Below are positions 13,915-21,258 of a stretch of 21,258 bases of DNA, in pieces. Numbering within the stretch: position 1 is the stretch's first letter; every line of letters begins with the position of its first letter. Origin of the DNA: JBBILG01 sp037445085 (GTDB lineage Bacteria; Pseudomonadota; Gammaproteobacteria; Burkholderiales; Methylophilaceae); the NCBI GenBank assembly GCA_037445085.1, contig JBBILG010000023.1:1-21258 (forward strand), in the 5' to 3' direction. The position numbers and the translations under genes are program-made. The notes beneath the pieces were generated by a model. It was given only the letters and a program-made list of their open reading frames with translations, was not told where the DNA came from and searched no databases.

Positions 13915-14529
13915 ATGCATTTTTTCCGCGTGCTACGCATCGCAGGGCTGGTGTTGCTGCTCGGCATGGCCACTGCCGTGGCTGCCGACTACAAGGTGGG
14001 CGAGCGCCTGCCCAGGGAGACGCCCGACCCGGCGAGCGGCCCGTACCGGGCACTCAACTGGGACGAATTGATGCCTGCCGATTGGGATCCCATGGCTGCC
14101 TTCAAGGGGATCGATCTGGACCAGCTGGAGGATTCCGACCCGCGCGCCATCGAGGCACTGGAGAAGGTGCGCCTGGCCTGGAACAATGCACCCATCGTCC
14201 CTGCGCTCAACCGTCAGCGCGTGGAAATTCCCGGATTCGTCGTTCCGCTCGATGCGGACCCGCAGCGCGTGCAGGAATTTCTGCTGGTACCGTATTTTGG
14301 CGCCTGTATTCATGTCCCGCCACCTCCGGGCAACCAGGTGATCCATATCATCCCCCCCACGACCTTGCCCAAGGAGCAGCGGAAAGTCCTCAAGGACGCC
14401 TTCTCGCGTTATGGCGCGATATCGGTCAGCGGTCTGCTCGAAACCGTTTCCTCCGACACCCCGATGGGATTCGCCGGTTATCGGATCAGGGCGGACAGGC
14501 TGGACCTGTATAAACCTCCGGCAAATTAG
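13915..14529 (+). CDS. DUF3299 exported protein, likely accessory to the ZrgA-type system
   Basis: The protein is 204 aa with a signal peptide (hydrophobic core about 7-20, cut near AVA/AD at residue 23). The mature part carries the DUF3299 core: IPGFVVPLD, then EFLLVPYFGACIHVPPPPGN (121-140) with Cys131 and His133 as obvious possible ligands, then a C-terminal GYRIRADRLDLY. Proteins of this family commonly accompany DUF2796 and FtsX-type ABC genes, as in the Zrg zinc systems. The biochemical role is unknown, and it may sit in the periplasm. GGAG 8 bp upstream supports the ATG at 13915. It is the last gene of the zinc block. Confidence 0.82.
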   Translation: MHFFRVLRIAGLVLLLGMATAVAADYKVGERLPRETPDPASGPYRALNWDELMPADWDPMAAFKGIDLDQLEDSDPRAIEALEKVRLAWNNAPIVPALNRQRVEIPGFVVPLDADPQRVQEFLLVPYFGACIHVPPPPGNQVIHIIPPTTLPKEQRKVLKDAFSRYGAISVSGLLETVSSDTPMGFAGYRIRADRLDLYKPPAN

Positions 14530-14629
14530 CCCGGCCGGCCAGCATGGACATGCCATGTGGTCAGCGCGGTTTTGCCCCGGCACGACGCTGACTGCCTCCT
14601 GCGGCAAAAAACCGGAATCCTCAGGAACC

Positions 14630-14673
14630 GACCCGGCCGGCTGTTCAGGAACGCCTGTGGCCGGCCGCGGGTC
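14630..14673. other. Strong stem-loop between the zinc block and yhdP
   Basis: GACCC plus GGCCGGC (14630-14641) pairs with GCCGGCC plus GGGTC (14660-14666 and 14669-14673). This gives a 12-bp stem with a 2-nt bulge. The loop contains a further CAGG-AACG-CCTG mini-stem. No T-run follows, so it is not a classical intrinsic terminator, but it could stop transcripts, protect an mRNA 3' end or be a small interspersed repeat. The rest of the 198-bp gap (14530-14727) has weaker dyads, GTCAGCG/CGCTGAC at 14560-14592 and ACATGCCATGT at 14548-14558, and no gene I can support. Confidence 0.45.
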
Positions 14674-14710
14674 TATGCGTTGAGACATGGCGCGCGCCTG
14701 TCCGAGCACA

Positions 14711-14716
14711 TAAAAT
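14711..14716 (+). promoter_or_regulatory. Possible -10 element for yhdP
   Basis: TAAAAT matches the -10 consensus at 5 of 6 positions in an otherwise GC-rich region. It ends 11 bp before the yhdP ATG, so the leader would be only about 5 nt. No good -35 lies 16-18 bp upstream (a TTGAGA at 14680 is 25 bp away), and no Shine-Dalgarno precedes the ATG. Confidence 0.3.
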
Positions 14717-14727
14717 AGCGGATTCGC

Positions 14728-17700
14728 ATGGTCAAGAAATCCCTCATCTGGCTGTACAGCGTCACCACCTGGCTGCTGTGGGGTGCCATCATCGTGGTGG
14801 CCGCGGTCGTGCTCGGCCTGCGTTTCTTCGTCCTGCCCAACGCGCCGCAGTACAAGGACGACATCGCCCGCTACGCCAGCGCGGCGGTGGGCCAGAACAT
14901 CACCATCGGCGACGTCCGCGCAAGCTGGGCCGGCCTGCGCCCGCAACTGGACCTCTACCGGGTGGAACTCCACGACGCGCACAACCGACCGGCACTGATG
15001 CTGGATCACGTCCAGACCAGCATTTCCTGGCTGAGCCTGGCGGTGGGCGAAGTGCGCCTGGCCCGGCTGGCCATCCACAAGCCGCACCTCACCGTGCGGC
15101 GCGAGGCCGACGGCACCATCTACGTGGCCGGCATCTCCCTGAGCGGGCCGATGCGCCTGGAATTCCCCAACTGGCTGCTGCGTCAGTCCAGCATCGACAT
15201 CCGTGATGCCACCCTGCTGTGGCAGGATGACCTGCGCGGAGCGCCGCCGCTGGAACTGCGCCAGCTCGACCTGTACCTGTACAACCCGGCCTGGGAAGGC
15301 CTGATCGGCCGGCACCGTTTCGGCCTGCGCGCCATGCCGTCCGGCGGCGGCAGCGGACCGCTGGAAATCCGCGGCAACCTGGTGGGCCGGGATATCCACC
15401 AGCCCGAGCAATGGCGGGGCACGGTCTATGTCAGGCTGGAAGGCGCCGACATCCCCGCCTGGAAAACCTGGGTGAACCATCCGTTCGAATTCAGCCGCGG
15501 CACCGGCGCGACGCAGCTATGGCTGGATTTCTCGCGCGGCCGGACCGACAGGCTGGTGGCGGACGTGGTGTTGCGCGATGTCCTCGCACGCCTCTCTCCG
15601 CAGGCCGAACAGACCCACCTCTCCAGCCTGGCCGGCCGGCTGAGCTGGACCCGCCTCGCCGACGGACAGGAACTGCGCGCGGAACGGCTGCGCCTGGCGG
15701 CGGAAGGCCTCAGCCTGCAGGATGGCCAGTTGCGCCTGCTCAACCGCGAGGTCGCCGGCAAGCCCAGAGTGGAAGGCAGCGTGCAGCTCGCGGACGTCCG
15801 TCTGGAACAACTGGCCGCCTTCGCCGGCCGCCTGCCGCTCGCTCCGCAAACGCTGGAAATGCTGGCTGCGGCCGCACCCAGCGGCCGGCTGCAGCCGTTT
15901 GCGCTGGAGTGGAGCGGCACGCCGGAGCGGATCGAAACGTTCAGCCTCAACAGCCGCTTCAGCAACCTGGCCGTGGCGGCCCATCGCGGCCTGCCCGGTT
16001 TTTCCGGGCTGTCCGGCAATCTGGAGGCCACCCAGGAGGAAGGCAGGCTCAATCTCAATACTGCCCAGGCCGAGCTGGATCTGCAGGGCATCCTGCGCAA
16101 GCCGGTGCCGGCCGACAGGCTCAGCGGCCAGGTAAGCTGGAAGAGGCGTGACGGGCGCCTGGAACTCAGGCTCGCCAATCTCGCCATCGCCAACCCGCAT
16201 CTCTCCGGCACGCTCAATGCCACCTACCAGCACGGCGGCCAGGGGCGCGGCATCATCGACCTCACGGCCAAATTCGGGCGGCTCGATGGCCGCTTCGCCT
16301 CCCTCTATTACCCGCTGGTGCTGAGCCAGGACACCCTGGACTGGCTGGATACCTCCATCCTCGGCGGGCACGCCGAGAACGTCAACGTCATCGTCAAGGG
16401 GGATCTGGACGACTTTCCCTGGCAAAACAGCAGCAAGGGGCTGTTCCAGGTCAGCGCCGACATCCGCGACGGCATCCTGGACTACGCCGATGGCTGGCCG
16501 CGCATCGAGGATATCAGGCTCGCCCTGCTGTTCCGCGGCAACCGCATGGAACTCAACGCCAGTCACGGCATGATCCACGGCAACCGCATCAGCCGGGCAA
16601 AAGTGGTGCTGCCGGCGCTGAATGCGGAGCCGCCGCTGCTGGAAGTCAACGGCGAGGTGCAGGGGCCGGCCGCGGAACTGCTGCGCTTCGTCAATACCAG
16701 CCCGGTGCTGGGCTACATCGACGGCTTCACGAAAAACCTGCGGGCCGGCGGCAGCGGCAGGCTCACCCTGGACCTGCGCATCCCGCTGGACGACGACCAT
16801 GCCGATACCCGGGTCTCGGGCAGCCTCGCGCTCGCCGACGCCAGCCTGGCCGCAGGGGCGGAGCTGCCGCGCCTGGAGAAGATCAACGGCCGCCTCGATT
16901 TCACCGAATCCAGCTTCAAGGCCGATGGCGTGCGCGCCGAGCTGCACGGCAATCCGTTGCAGTTCGGCCTCGCCAACGCCCAGGACGGCAGCCTGCGCAT
17001 CGCCGCGCAGGGCCGCATCGACGATGCCGGCATCCGCCGCCTCACCGACCATCCCATTGCCCGGAAAATCCACGGCAGCACTTTCTGGACCGCGGAAATC
17101 CACCTGCTCGACGGCTCCACCGACGTGCTGGTGAAATCCCACCTGACGGGCCTGGCGCTGGCACTGCCGCCGCCTTTCGGCAAGAGTCCGACGCAATCCG
17201 TCACGCTGCAGATCGAAAGCCGCCCCCAGCCCGGCGGCCAGAACCTACTCGGCATCACCTACGGCAAGGTCGCCAGCGCCCTGCTGCTGCGCAGCGGCAC
17301 TGCCGGCCAGTCGCGCATCGAGCGCGGCGAAGTCAGCCTGGGCGGCGCTCCGGCGCGCCTGCCCGAGCAGCCGGGCATGGTCCTGCGCGGCCGCCTGGAA
17401 CACCTGGATTGGGAACAGTGGCAGGAACTCGACGACAGCGATGGCAAGGGCGGTGCGAGCGTGATCCGCCAGGCCGATCTTTCCATCGGCGCTCTGGATG
17501 TGTTCGGCCGCCGCATCAGCGACCTCAGCCTCAACGCGCGCAGCGTCACGGGCGGCTGGGCGCTGGCACTGGCCAGCCGCGAGATCAATGGCGACGCCAC
17601 CTGGAGCAGCGATACCGTCGGCAACGACAAGGTCGTGGCCCGCCTGAAATCCCTGATCACACCGCCGCCGGCCCCCGCCAAACTGAGCGACCCTGGCCGC

Positions 17701-18561
17701 ATGTCGGAACGGGAGCAGGAATACCCTGCCCTGGATGTGGTCGCCGAGACCTTCGAGTACAAAGGCAAGAAGCTGGGACGGCTGGAGCTGCTGGCCAGCG
17801 AGCAGGGCAACAACTGGAGAATCGACAGGCTGGTCGTCAGCAATCCCGACAGCACGCTGACCGTCGACGGCGAGTGGCGCAACTGGCGCCGGAACCCCAA
17901 CACCCGCATCAACCTGCAATGGGAAATCGGCGATCTCGGCAAGACGCTGGACCGCTACGGCTATGCCGACATCATCCGCGGCGGTCATGCCGATCTGCGC
18001 GGCCAGTTGCAGTGGCCCGGCAGCCCGCACGAATTCGACGCCGCCCGGCTGAACGGCAATCTCACGCTGAATGCCGGCGACGGCCAGTTCCTCAAGATCA
18101 AGCCCGGCGTCGGCCGCCTGTTCAGTGTGGTCAGCCTGCAGAACCTGCCGCGACGCCTGACCCTGGATTTCCGTGACGTATTCAGCACCGGCTTCAGCTT
18201 CGACAGGATCGCCGGCGACCTGCGCATCGAGAACGGCATCATGCGGACCGACAATTTCGTCATGCAGGGCAGTGCGGCAACCGTCGCCATCAACGGCAGC
18301 ACCGACCTCGAGCGGGAAACACAGAACCTGCGCATCAGGGTTACACCCTCGCTCAGCGACAGCCTGTCGCTGGCCGCGCTGGCCGGCGGACCGGCCGTCG
18401 GGGCAGCTGCCTACATCGCGCAGAGGGTGCTGAAGGATCCATTCAGCAAGCTCGTCTCCTACGAATACGAGCTCACCGGCACCTGGGACGATCCCCAGGA
18501 ATCACGTACCTCCAAACAGCCCCAGGAGATGGTCAGCCCCATTCCCAACACCGGCAATTAG
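14728..18561 (+). CDS. yhdP: YhdP-family AsmA-like envelope protein
   Basis: This 1277-aa protein (E. coli YhdP 1266 aa) has one N-terminal inner-membrane helix (about residues 9-31) and a very long periplasmic part made of repeated beta-rich segments. Family-typical sequences are NITIGDVRASWAGLRPQL near the start, YPLVLSQDTLDWLDTSILGG in the middle, and IKPGVGRLFSVVSLQNLPRR with FSFDRIAGDLRIENGIM near the end. C-terminal AsmA-like sequence continues to PVGAAAYIAQRVLKDPFSKL, close to a family signature. YhdP-type AsmA-like bridges (with TamB and YdbH) are implicated in carrying phospholipids to the outer membrane. The ATG at 14728 starts with MVKKSLIWLYS just before the membrane helix. The nitrilase gene follows after 80 bp. 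To my knowledge the order yhdP, nitrilase, tldD is conserved in betaproteobacteria. Confidence 0.95.
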   Translation: MVKKSLIWLYSVTTWLLWGAIIVVAAVVLGLRFFVLPNAPQYKDDIARYASAAVGQNITIGDVRASWAGLRPQLDLYRVELHDAHNRPALMLDHVQTSISWLSLAVGEVRLARLAIHKPHLTVRREADGTIYVAGISLSGPMRLEFPNWLLRQSSIDIRDATLLWQDDLRGAPPLELRQLDLYLYNPAWEGLIGRHRFGLRAMPSGGGSGPLEIRGNLVGRDIHQPEQWRGTVYVRLEGADIPAWKTWVNHPFEFSRGTGATQLWLDFSRGRTDRLVADVVLRDVLARLSPQAEQTHLSSLAGRLSWTRLADGQELRAERLRLAAEGLSLQDGQLRLLNREVAGKPRVEGSVQLADVRLEQLAAFAGRLPLAPQTLEMLAAAAPSGRLQPFALEWSGTPERIETFSLNSRFSNLAVAAHRGLPGFSGLSGNLEATQEEGRLNLNTAQAELDLQGILRKPVPADRLSGQVSWKRRDGRLELRLANLAIANPHLSGTLNATYQHGGQGRGIIDLTAKFGRLDGRFASLYYPLVLSQDTLDWLDTSILGGHAENVNVIVKGDLDDFPWQNSSKGLFQVSADIRDGILDYADGWPRIEDIRLALLFRGNRMELNASHGMIHGNRISRAKVVLPALNAEPPLLEVNGEVQGPAAELLRFVNTSPVLGYIDGFTKNLRAGGSGRLTLDLRIPLDDDHADTRVSGSLALADASLAAGAELPRLEKINGRLDFTESSFKADGVRAELHGNPLQFGLANAQDGSLRIAAQGRIDDAGIRRLTDHPIARKIHGSTFWTAEIHLLDGSTDVLVKSHLTGLALALPPPFGKSPTQSVTLQIESRPQPGGQNLLGITYGKVASALLLRSGTAGQSRIERGEVSLGGAPARLPEQPGMVLRGRLEHLDWEQWQELDDSDGKGGASVIRQADLSIGALDVFGRRISDLSLNARSVTGGWALALASREINGDATWSSDTVGNDKVVARLKSLITPPPAPAKLSDPGRMSEREQEYPALDVVAETFEYKGKKLGRLELLASEQGNNWRIDRLVVSNPDSTLTVDGEWRNWRRNPNTRINLQWEIGDLGKTLDRYGYADIIRGGHADLRGQLQWPGSPHEFDAARLNGNLTLNAGDGQFLKIKPGVGRLFSVVSLQNLPRRLTLDFRDVFSTGFSFDRIAGDLRIENGIMRTDNFVMQGSAATVAINGSTDLERETQNLRIRVTPSLSDSLSLAALAGGPAVGAAAYIAQRVLKDPFSKLVSYEYELTGTWDDPQESRTSKQPQEMVSPIPNTGN

Positions 18562-18590
18562 CAGCCCTGCCGCCGCGGGCGGAGATAGGC

Positions 18591-18596
18591 TATCAT
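18591..18596 (+). promoter_or_regulatory. Possible -10 element before the nitrilase gene
   Basis: TATCAT lies 45 bp before the ATG in the 80-bp gap after yhdP. No convincing -35 is present. The same hexamer precedes ppsR and tldD in this window. Confidence 0.25.
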
Positions 18597-18641
18597 TCAG
18601 CCAAGATTATCCGGGTTACACAAAAAGCACAGGAACACACC

Positions 18642-19511
18642 ATGCCCATCCAGTCCCGCGCTCGCCAGACCAGGCAGGGCAAGACCTCCGCCTCCGGCAT
18701 CATCAAGATCGCCGGCGTGCAGATGGCCTCCGGGCCCCAGGTGTCCGCCAACCTGTCGGAGGCGGAGCGTCTCATCGCAATCGCCGTGGCGCAGGGTGCG
18801 AAACTGGTGGCACTGCCCGAATACTTCGCCATCATGGGCATGAAGGACACCGACAAGGTGGCGGTCCGCGAGAAGGAAGGTCAGGGGCCGATCCAGCGTT
18901 TCCTGGCAAAGATGGCCAAAAAGCACCAGATCTGGCTGATCGGCGGCTCCGTCCCGCTGGAGGCCAGCGTGCCGGACAAGGTGCGCAACGCCTGCCTGGT
19001 CTACGATCCCTCGGGCAGACTGGCGGCACGCTACGACAAGATCCACCTGTTCGGCCTCGACCTCGGTAGCGAGCACTATCGCGAGGAAACCACCATCGAA
19101 GCCGGCGACCGGGTGGTGGTGGTGGTGGAAAATACGCTGGTCGGCCGCATCGGCCTCTCCATCTGCTACGACCTGCGCTTCCCCGAGCTGTATCGCGCCA
19201 TGGGCGAGGTGGATCTCGTCGTCGTGCCCTCTGCCTTCACCGAAACCACCGGCAAGGCCCACTGGGAGACCCTGGTACGCGCCCGTGCCATCGAGAACCA
19301 GTGCTACGTGCTGGCGCCGGCTCAAGGCGGCTACCACCTCTCCGGGCGGGAGACGCACGGCAACAGCATGATCGTGGACCCGTGGGGCGTGGTGCTGGAC
19401 CGCCTGCCGCGCGGCTCCGGCGTGGTCATCGCCAGCCTCAACCCTGCCTACATGGCGAGTCGGCGTGAAAGCCTGCCGGCACTCGAGCACCGCGCCCTGC
19501 ACCAGTGCTGA
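18642..19511 (+). CDS. Carbon-nitrogen hydrolase (nitrilase superfamily, Nit1/NitA-like amidase)
   Basis: This 289-aa cytoplasmic enzyme has the complete Glu-Lys-Cys triad: Glu60 (LPEYF), Lys133 (YDKIHLF) and Cys175 (ICYDLRFPELYR). KIHLFGLD and the C-terminal ETHGNSMIVDPWG place it in the Nit1/Nit2-like branch. The best-characterised activity of that branch is hydrolysis of deaminated glutathione, a metabolite-repair reaction, but an omega-amidase-type substrate cannot be excluded. The first 20 residues (rich in Arg, Gln and Ser) extend beyond the usual start. AGGAA 6 bp upstream supports the ATG at 18642. It lies between yhdP and tldD on the same strand. Confidence 0.92.
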   Translation: MPIQSRARQTRQGKTSASGIIKIAGVQMASGPQVSANLSEAERLIAIAVAQGAKLVALPEYFAIMGMKDTDKVAVREKEGQGPIQRFLAKMAKKHQIWLIGGSVPLEASVPDKVRNACLVYDPSGRLAARYDKIHLFGLDLGSEHYREETTIEAGDRVVVVVENTLVGRIGLSICYDLRFPELYRAMGEVDLVVVPSAFTETTGKAHWETLVRARAIENQCYVLAPAQGGYHLSGRETHGNSMIVDPWGVVLDRLPRGSGVVIASLNPAYMASRRESLPALEHRALHQC

Positions 19512-19520
19512 TCAGGCGAC

Positions 19521-19538
19521 TGTCGCCGCCTGGCGACA
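19521..19538. terminator. Hairpin between convergent genes, possible bidirectional terminator
   Basis: TGTCGCC-GCCT-GGCGACA is a perfect 7-bp stem with a tetraloop. It lies between the nitrilase stop (19511, plus) and the lipoprotein stop (19548, minus), the expected place for a shared terminator. No T-run follows on either strand, so its efficiency is uncertain. Confidence 0.45.
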
Positions 19539-19547
19539 AGAGGCGGG

Positions 19548-19763
19548 TCAGCGTGTCATGCCGTCCACGCCGTGGCCGATGATGCCGCCGATGGCGGCAC
19601 CCCCCACCGTGCCGAGCGAGCTGCCGCCCGTCAGCACCGCACCTGCCACACCGCCGATGGCGGCCCCCGCCGCGGCGTTCTGCTGCCGCGTGGTCATGCC
19701 GGCACAGCCGGACAGCAGGGCGGCCAGCAACAGGGGGGTCACGAGTCTTACACCGGTCTGCAT
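19548..19763 (-). CDS. Small glycine-zipper lipoprotein (OsmB-like)
   Basis: This 71-aa lipoprotein has a lipobox LLSGC; the mature protein would begin at Cys20. The residues after it do not include Asp at +2, which favours outer-membrane sorting. The rest is a glycine-zipper segment (GAAIGGVAGAVLTGG and GTVGGAAIGGIIG) able to form a membrane hairpin, as in OsmB or glycine-zipper 2TM proteins. AAGGAG lies 6 bp before the ATG at 19763, a strong ribosome site. It is the only minus-strand gene to the right of glnE and is convergent with the nitrilase gene. OsmB-like proteins are stress-induced in enterics; no regulation can be shown here. Confidence 0.85.
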   Translation of the reverse strand: MQTGVRLVTPLLLAALLSGCAGMTTRQQNAAAGAAIGGVAGAVLTGGSSLGTVGGAAIGGIIGHGVDGMTR

Positions 19764-19860
19764 TGCATGCTCCTTATATGGGAATGGCTGGGAATGATCA
19801 GCAGGCTACAAGCAAGTTGCGTGCCATATTAAGTTTATCGCTTTAAATCAACAGGTTGAC
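19764..19860 (-). promoter_or_regulatory. A+T-rich upstream region of the OsmB-like gene
   Basis: The 254-bp gap between the lipoprotein and tldD (19764-20017) contains the most A+T-rich stretch noticed in the window, about 19824-19850. On the minus strand TTGATG and TTTAAA are spaced 17 bp apart, and TTGATT and TAATAT 14 bp apart. A partial dyad TCAAC-AG-GTTGA lies at 19848-19859. A promoter for the lipoprotein probably lies here, but no hexamer pair is decisive. Confidence 0.35.
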
Positions 19861-19944
19861 AGAACATCAAGGCAACTGCAGGCACCCGTCAGGCCAAAAA
19901 CCGTCTCCATGCGGCGACAGATTGCGTGGAAACTCGCGCATCCT

Positions 19945-19966
19945 CCCGATTCCTGGCGGAATCGGG
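19945..19966. other. Perfect 8-bp stem hairpin/dyad in the tldD upstream region
   Basis: CCCGATTC and GAATCGGG flank the 6-nt CTGGCG. The dyad lies immediately upstream of the extended -10 at 19976-19984 and covers the expected -35 position. It could be an operator for a dimeric regulator, or a terminator-like hairpin without a T-run. Confidence 0.35.
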
Positions 19967-19975
19967 CACGCACGC

Positions 19976-19984
19976 TGGTATCAT
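19976..19984 (+). promoter_or_regulatory. Extended -10 promoter element for tldD
   Basis: TGGTATCAT contains the TGn extension directly before TATCAT (5 of 6 to consensus). It would start transcription near 19991, about 27 nt before the tldD ATG. No strong -35 is present, which an extended -10 can tolerate. Confidence 0.45.
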
Positions 19985-20017
19985 GGCGGCTGCACCCCAA
20001 CCTGAAGACTGACCGCA

Positions 20018-21258
20018 ATGATGGCCGACACCCTGCCCCCCTCCTCCAGCCCGGAACCCGGCACCCTGTTTACCAGCGCCACCGACATCCTGCTGACACC
20101 GTTTCAGCTCGATCCCGCCAGGCTACAGGACGTGCTGGGCAGCATCATGAGCCACCGGGTGGACTATGCCGACCTGTATTTCCAGTACAGTCGCGCCGAG
20201 AGCTGGGGGCTGGAGGAAGGCCAGGTGAAATCGGGCAGCTTCAGCATCGACCAGGGCGTGGGGGTGCGCGCCGTGAGCGGCGAGAAAACCGCCTTCGCCT
20301 ATTCCGACGAAATCAGCCTGCCGGCACTGCAACAGGCCGCGCTGGCCACGCGCGCCATCGCCGCGCACGGCGGGGAACACAGTGCGCAGGCGCCGCGGCA
20401 CGGTGAGACGCCGCGCCTCTATCTGCCGCACGATCCCATCGCCAGCATGCGCGACGACCACAAGGTCAGGCTGCTGGAACGGCTGGAACAGTACGCCCGC
20501 GCCCTGGATCCGCGCATCACCCAGGTGATGGCGTCCCTGGCCGGCGAGTACGAAGTGGTGCTGATCGCCCGCCACGACGGTCTGCTGGCTGCGGACATCC
20601 GCCCCTTGGTGCGGCTGTCGCTGCAGGTAATCGCCGAGGCCGGCAGCCGGCGCGAGCAGGGCTCTACCGGCGGCGGCGGCCGTTTCGACTACGCCTATTT
20701 CAGCGACGAAGTGCTGCAGGATTACGCCCGCAAGGCCGTCCACCAGGCCGTCACCAACCTTGAGGCACGCCCGGCGCCGGCCGGCAACATGACCGTGGTG
20801 CTGGGCCCGGGCTGGCCCGGCATTCTGTTGCACGAGGCCATCGGCCACGGTCTGGAGGGCGATTTCAACCGCAAGGCCAGTTCGGCCTTCGCAGGCCGCA
20901 TCGGAGAGCGGGTGGCAGCACCAGGCGTGACGGTGGTGGATGACGGCACTCTCGCCAGTCGGCGCGGCTCGCTTAACATCGACGACGAGGGCAACCCCAC
21001 GCGGCGCACGGTGCTGATCGAAAACGGCATCCTCAAGGGCTATCTGCAGGACAGTCTCAACGCGCGCCTGATGGGCATGGAAATCACCGGCAACGCGCGC
21101 CGCGAATCTTATGCCCACCTGCCCATGCCGCGCATGACCAACACCGTCATGCTCAACGGCGACAAGTCGCCGGAAGAGATCATCCGTTCGGTGAAGAGAG
21201 GGTTGTACGCCGTCAACTTCGGCGGCGGCCAGGTGGACATCACCAGCGGCAAGTTCGT
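20018..21258 (+). CDS. tldD: TldD metalloprotease (partial, C-terminus off the right edge)
   Basis: TldD forms a heterodimeric zinc protease with TldE/PmbA that processes peptides such as microcin B17 and degrades unfolded peptides. The window holds 413 codons of about 480. The N-terminal part has DYADLYFQYSRAESWGLEEG and IDQGVGVRAVSGEKTAFAYS, both strongly conserved. GGGGRFDYAYF precedes the catalytic HEAIGHGLEGD, with the zinc-binding His272-Glu-x-x-x-His277 type motif. ESYAHLPMPRMTNT and NFGGGQVDITSGKF close the visible part. The metal sites are intact as far as seen. Two adjacent ATGs (20018, 20021) are possible starts; only a weak purine-rich stretch precedes them. Confidence 0.95.
   Translation, partial: MMADTLPPSSSPEPGTLFTSATDILLTPFQLDPARLQDVLGSIMSHRVDYADLYFQYSRAESWGLEEGQVKSGSFSIDQGVGVRAVSGEKTAFAYSDEISLPALQQAALATRAIAAHGGEHSAQAPRHGETPRLYLPHDPIASMRDDHKVRLLERLEQYARALDPRITQVMASLAGEYEVVLIARHDGLLAADIRPLVRLSLQVIAEAGSRREQGSTGGGGRFDYAYFSDEVLQDYARKAVHQAVTNLEARPAPAGNMTVVLGPGWPGILLHEAIGHGLEGDFNRKASSAFAGRIGERVAAPGVTVVDDGTLASRRGSLNIDDEGNPTRRTVLIENGILKGYLQDSLNARLMGMEITGNARRESYAHLPMPRMTNTVMLNGDKSPEEIIRSVKRGLYAVNFGGGQVDITSGKF

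Noticed and set aside
12022..13920. 632-codon minus-strand open frame across the ABC genes
   Set aside because: Antisense to the ATPase and permease, both with intact motifs; the composition is that of a shadow frame.
13933..15480. 515-codon minus-strand frame (and a 559-codon one at 15517-17196)
   Set aside because: Antisense to the DUF3299 gene and yhdP. No recognisable domain.
1..21258. CRISPR arrays, tRNA/rRNA genes, insertion sequences, phage or toxin-antitoxin genes
   Set aside because: No regularly spaced repeats, cloverleaf-like segments, transposase motifs or terminal inverted repeats were noticed on either strand.

Overview
The window is GC-rich, densely coding chromosome, most likely from a betaproteobacterium (Nitrosomonadales, Rhodocyclaceae or a relative). 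This rests on the glnE / yhdP / nitrilase / tldD gene set, the divergent PSRP-type ppsR next to ppsA, and the protein sequence types. It is an inference from gene content, not from a database search. No rRNA, tRNA, CRISPR array, insertion sequence or phage gene was seen.

Layout. (1) 1-1809, minus: the first 603 codons of glnE, running off the left edge. (2) 1819-7106, plus: ppsR (PEP synthase regulatory kinase/phosphorylase), ppsA (PEP synthase) and acs (acetyl-CoA synthetase), a set for growth on acetate or pyruvate and gluconeogenesis. (3) 7127-14529, plus: a locus that reads as a zinc-scarcity response. It holds a Fur-family regulator (probably Zur), a MerC-domain membrane protein, a ZIP transporter, a COG0523 GTPase, a DUF1826 protein, an unexpected Flp-type prepilin, a DUF2796 (ZrgA-like) periplasmic protein, an ABC ATPase, an FtsX/MacB-type permease and a DUF3299 exported protein. 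The Zur candidate lies just before a promoter whose -10 element and start site are covered by a 19-bp palindrome, the expected Zur operator. (4) 14728-19511, plus: yhdP (giant AsmA-like envelope protein) and a nitrilase-family amidase. (5) 19548-19763, minus: a small glycine-zipper lipoprotein. (6) 20018 to the right edge, plus: tldD, truncated by the window.

How the genes may work together. The zinc block would sense zinc depletion (Zur), import zinc across the inner membrane (ZIP; possibly the DUF2796/ABC/FtsX/DUF3299 set), and allocate it (COG0523 GTPase). DUF1826, MerC-domain and pilin-like proteins have no settled role. The most unusual points are the orphan Flp-type prepilin with a long His-containing tail inside a metal locus, a possible HxD...H...R iron/2-oxoglutarate-like residue pattern in the DUF1826 protein, and a tiny possible ORF with a CxxCxxCxxC motif before the DUF3299 gene. 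Operon structure is inferred from spacing and stop/start overlaps only.
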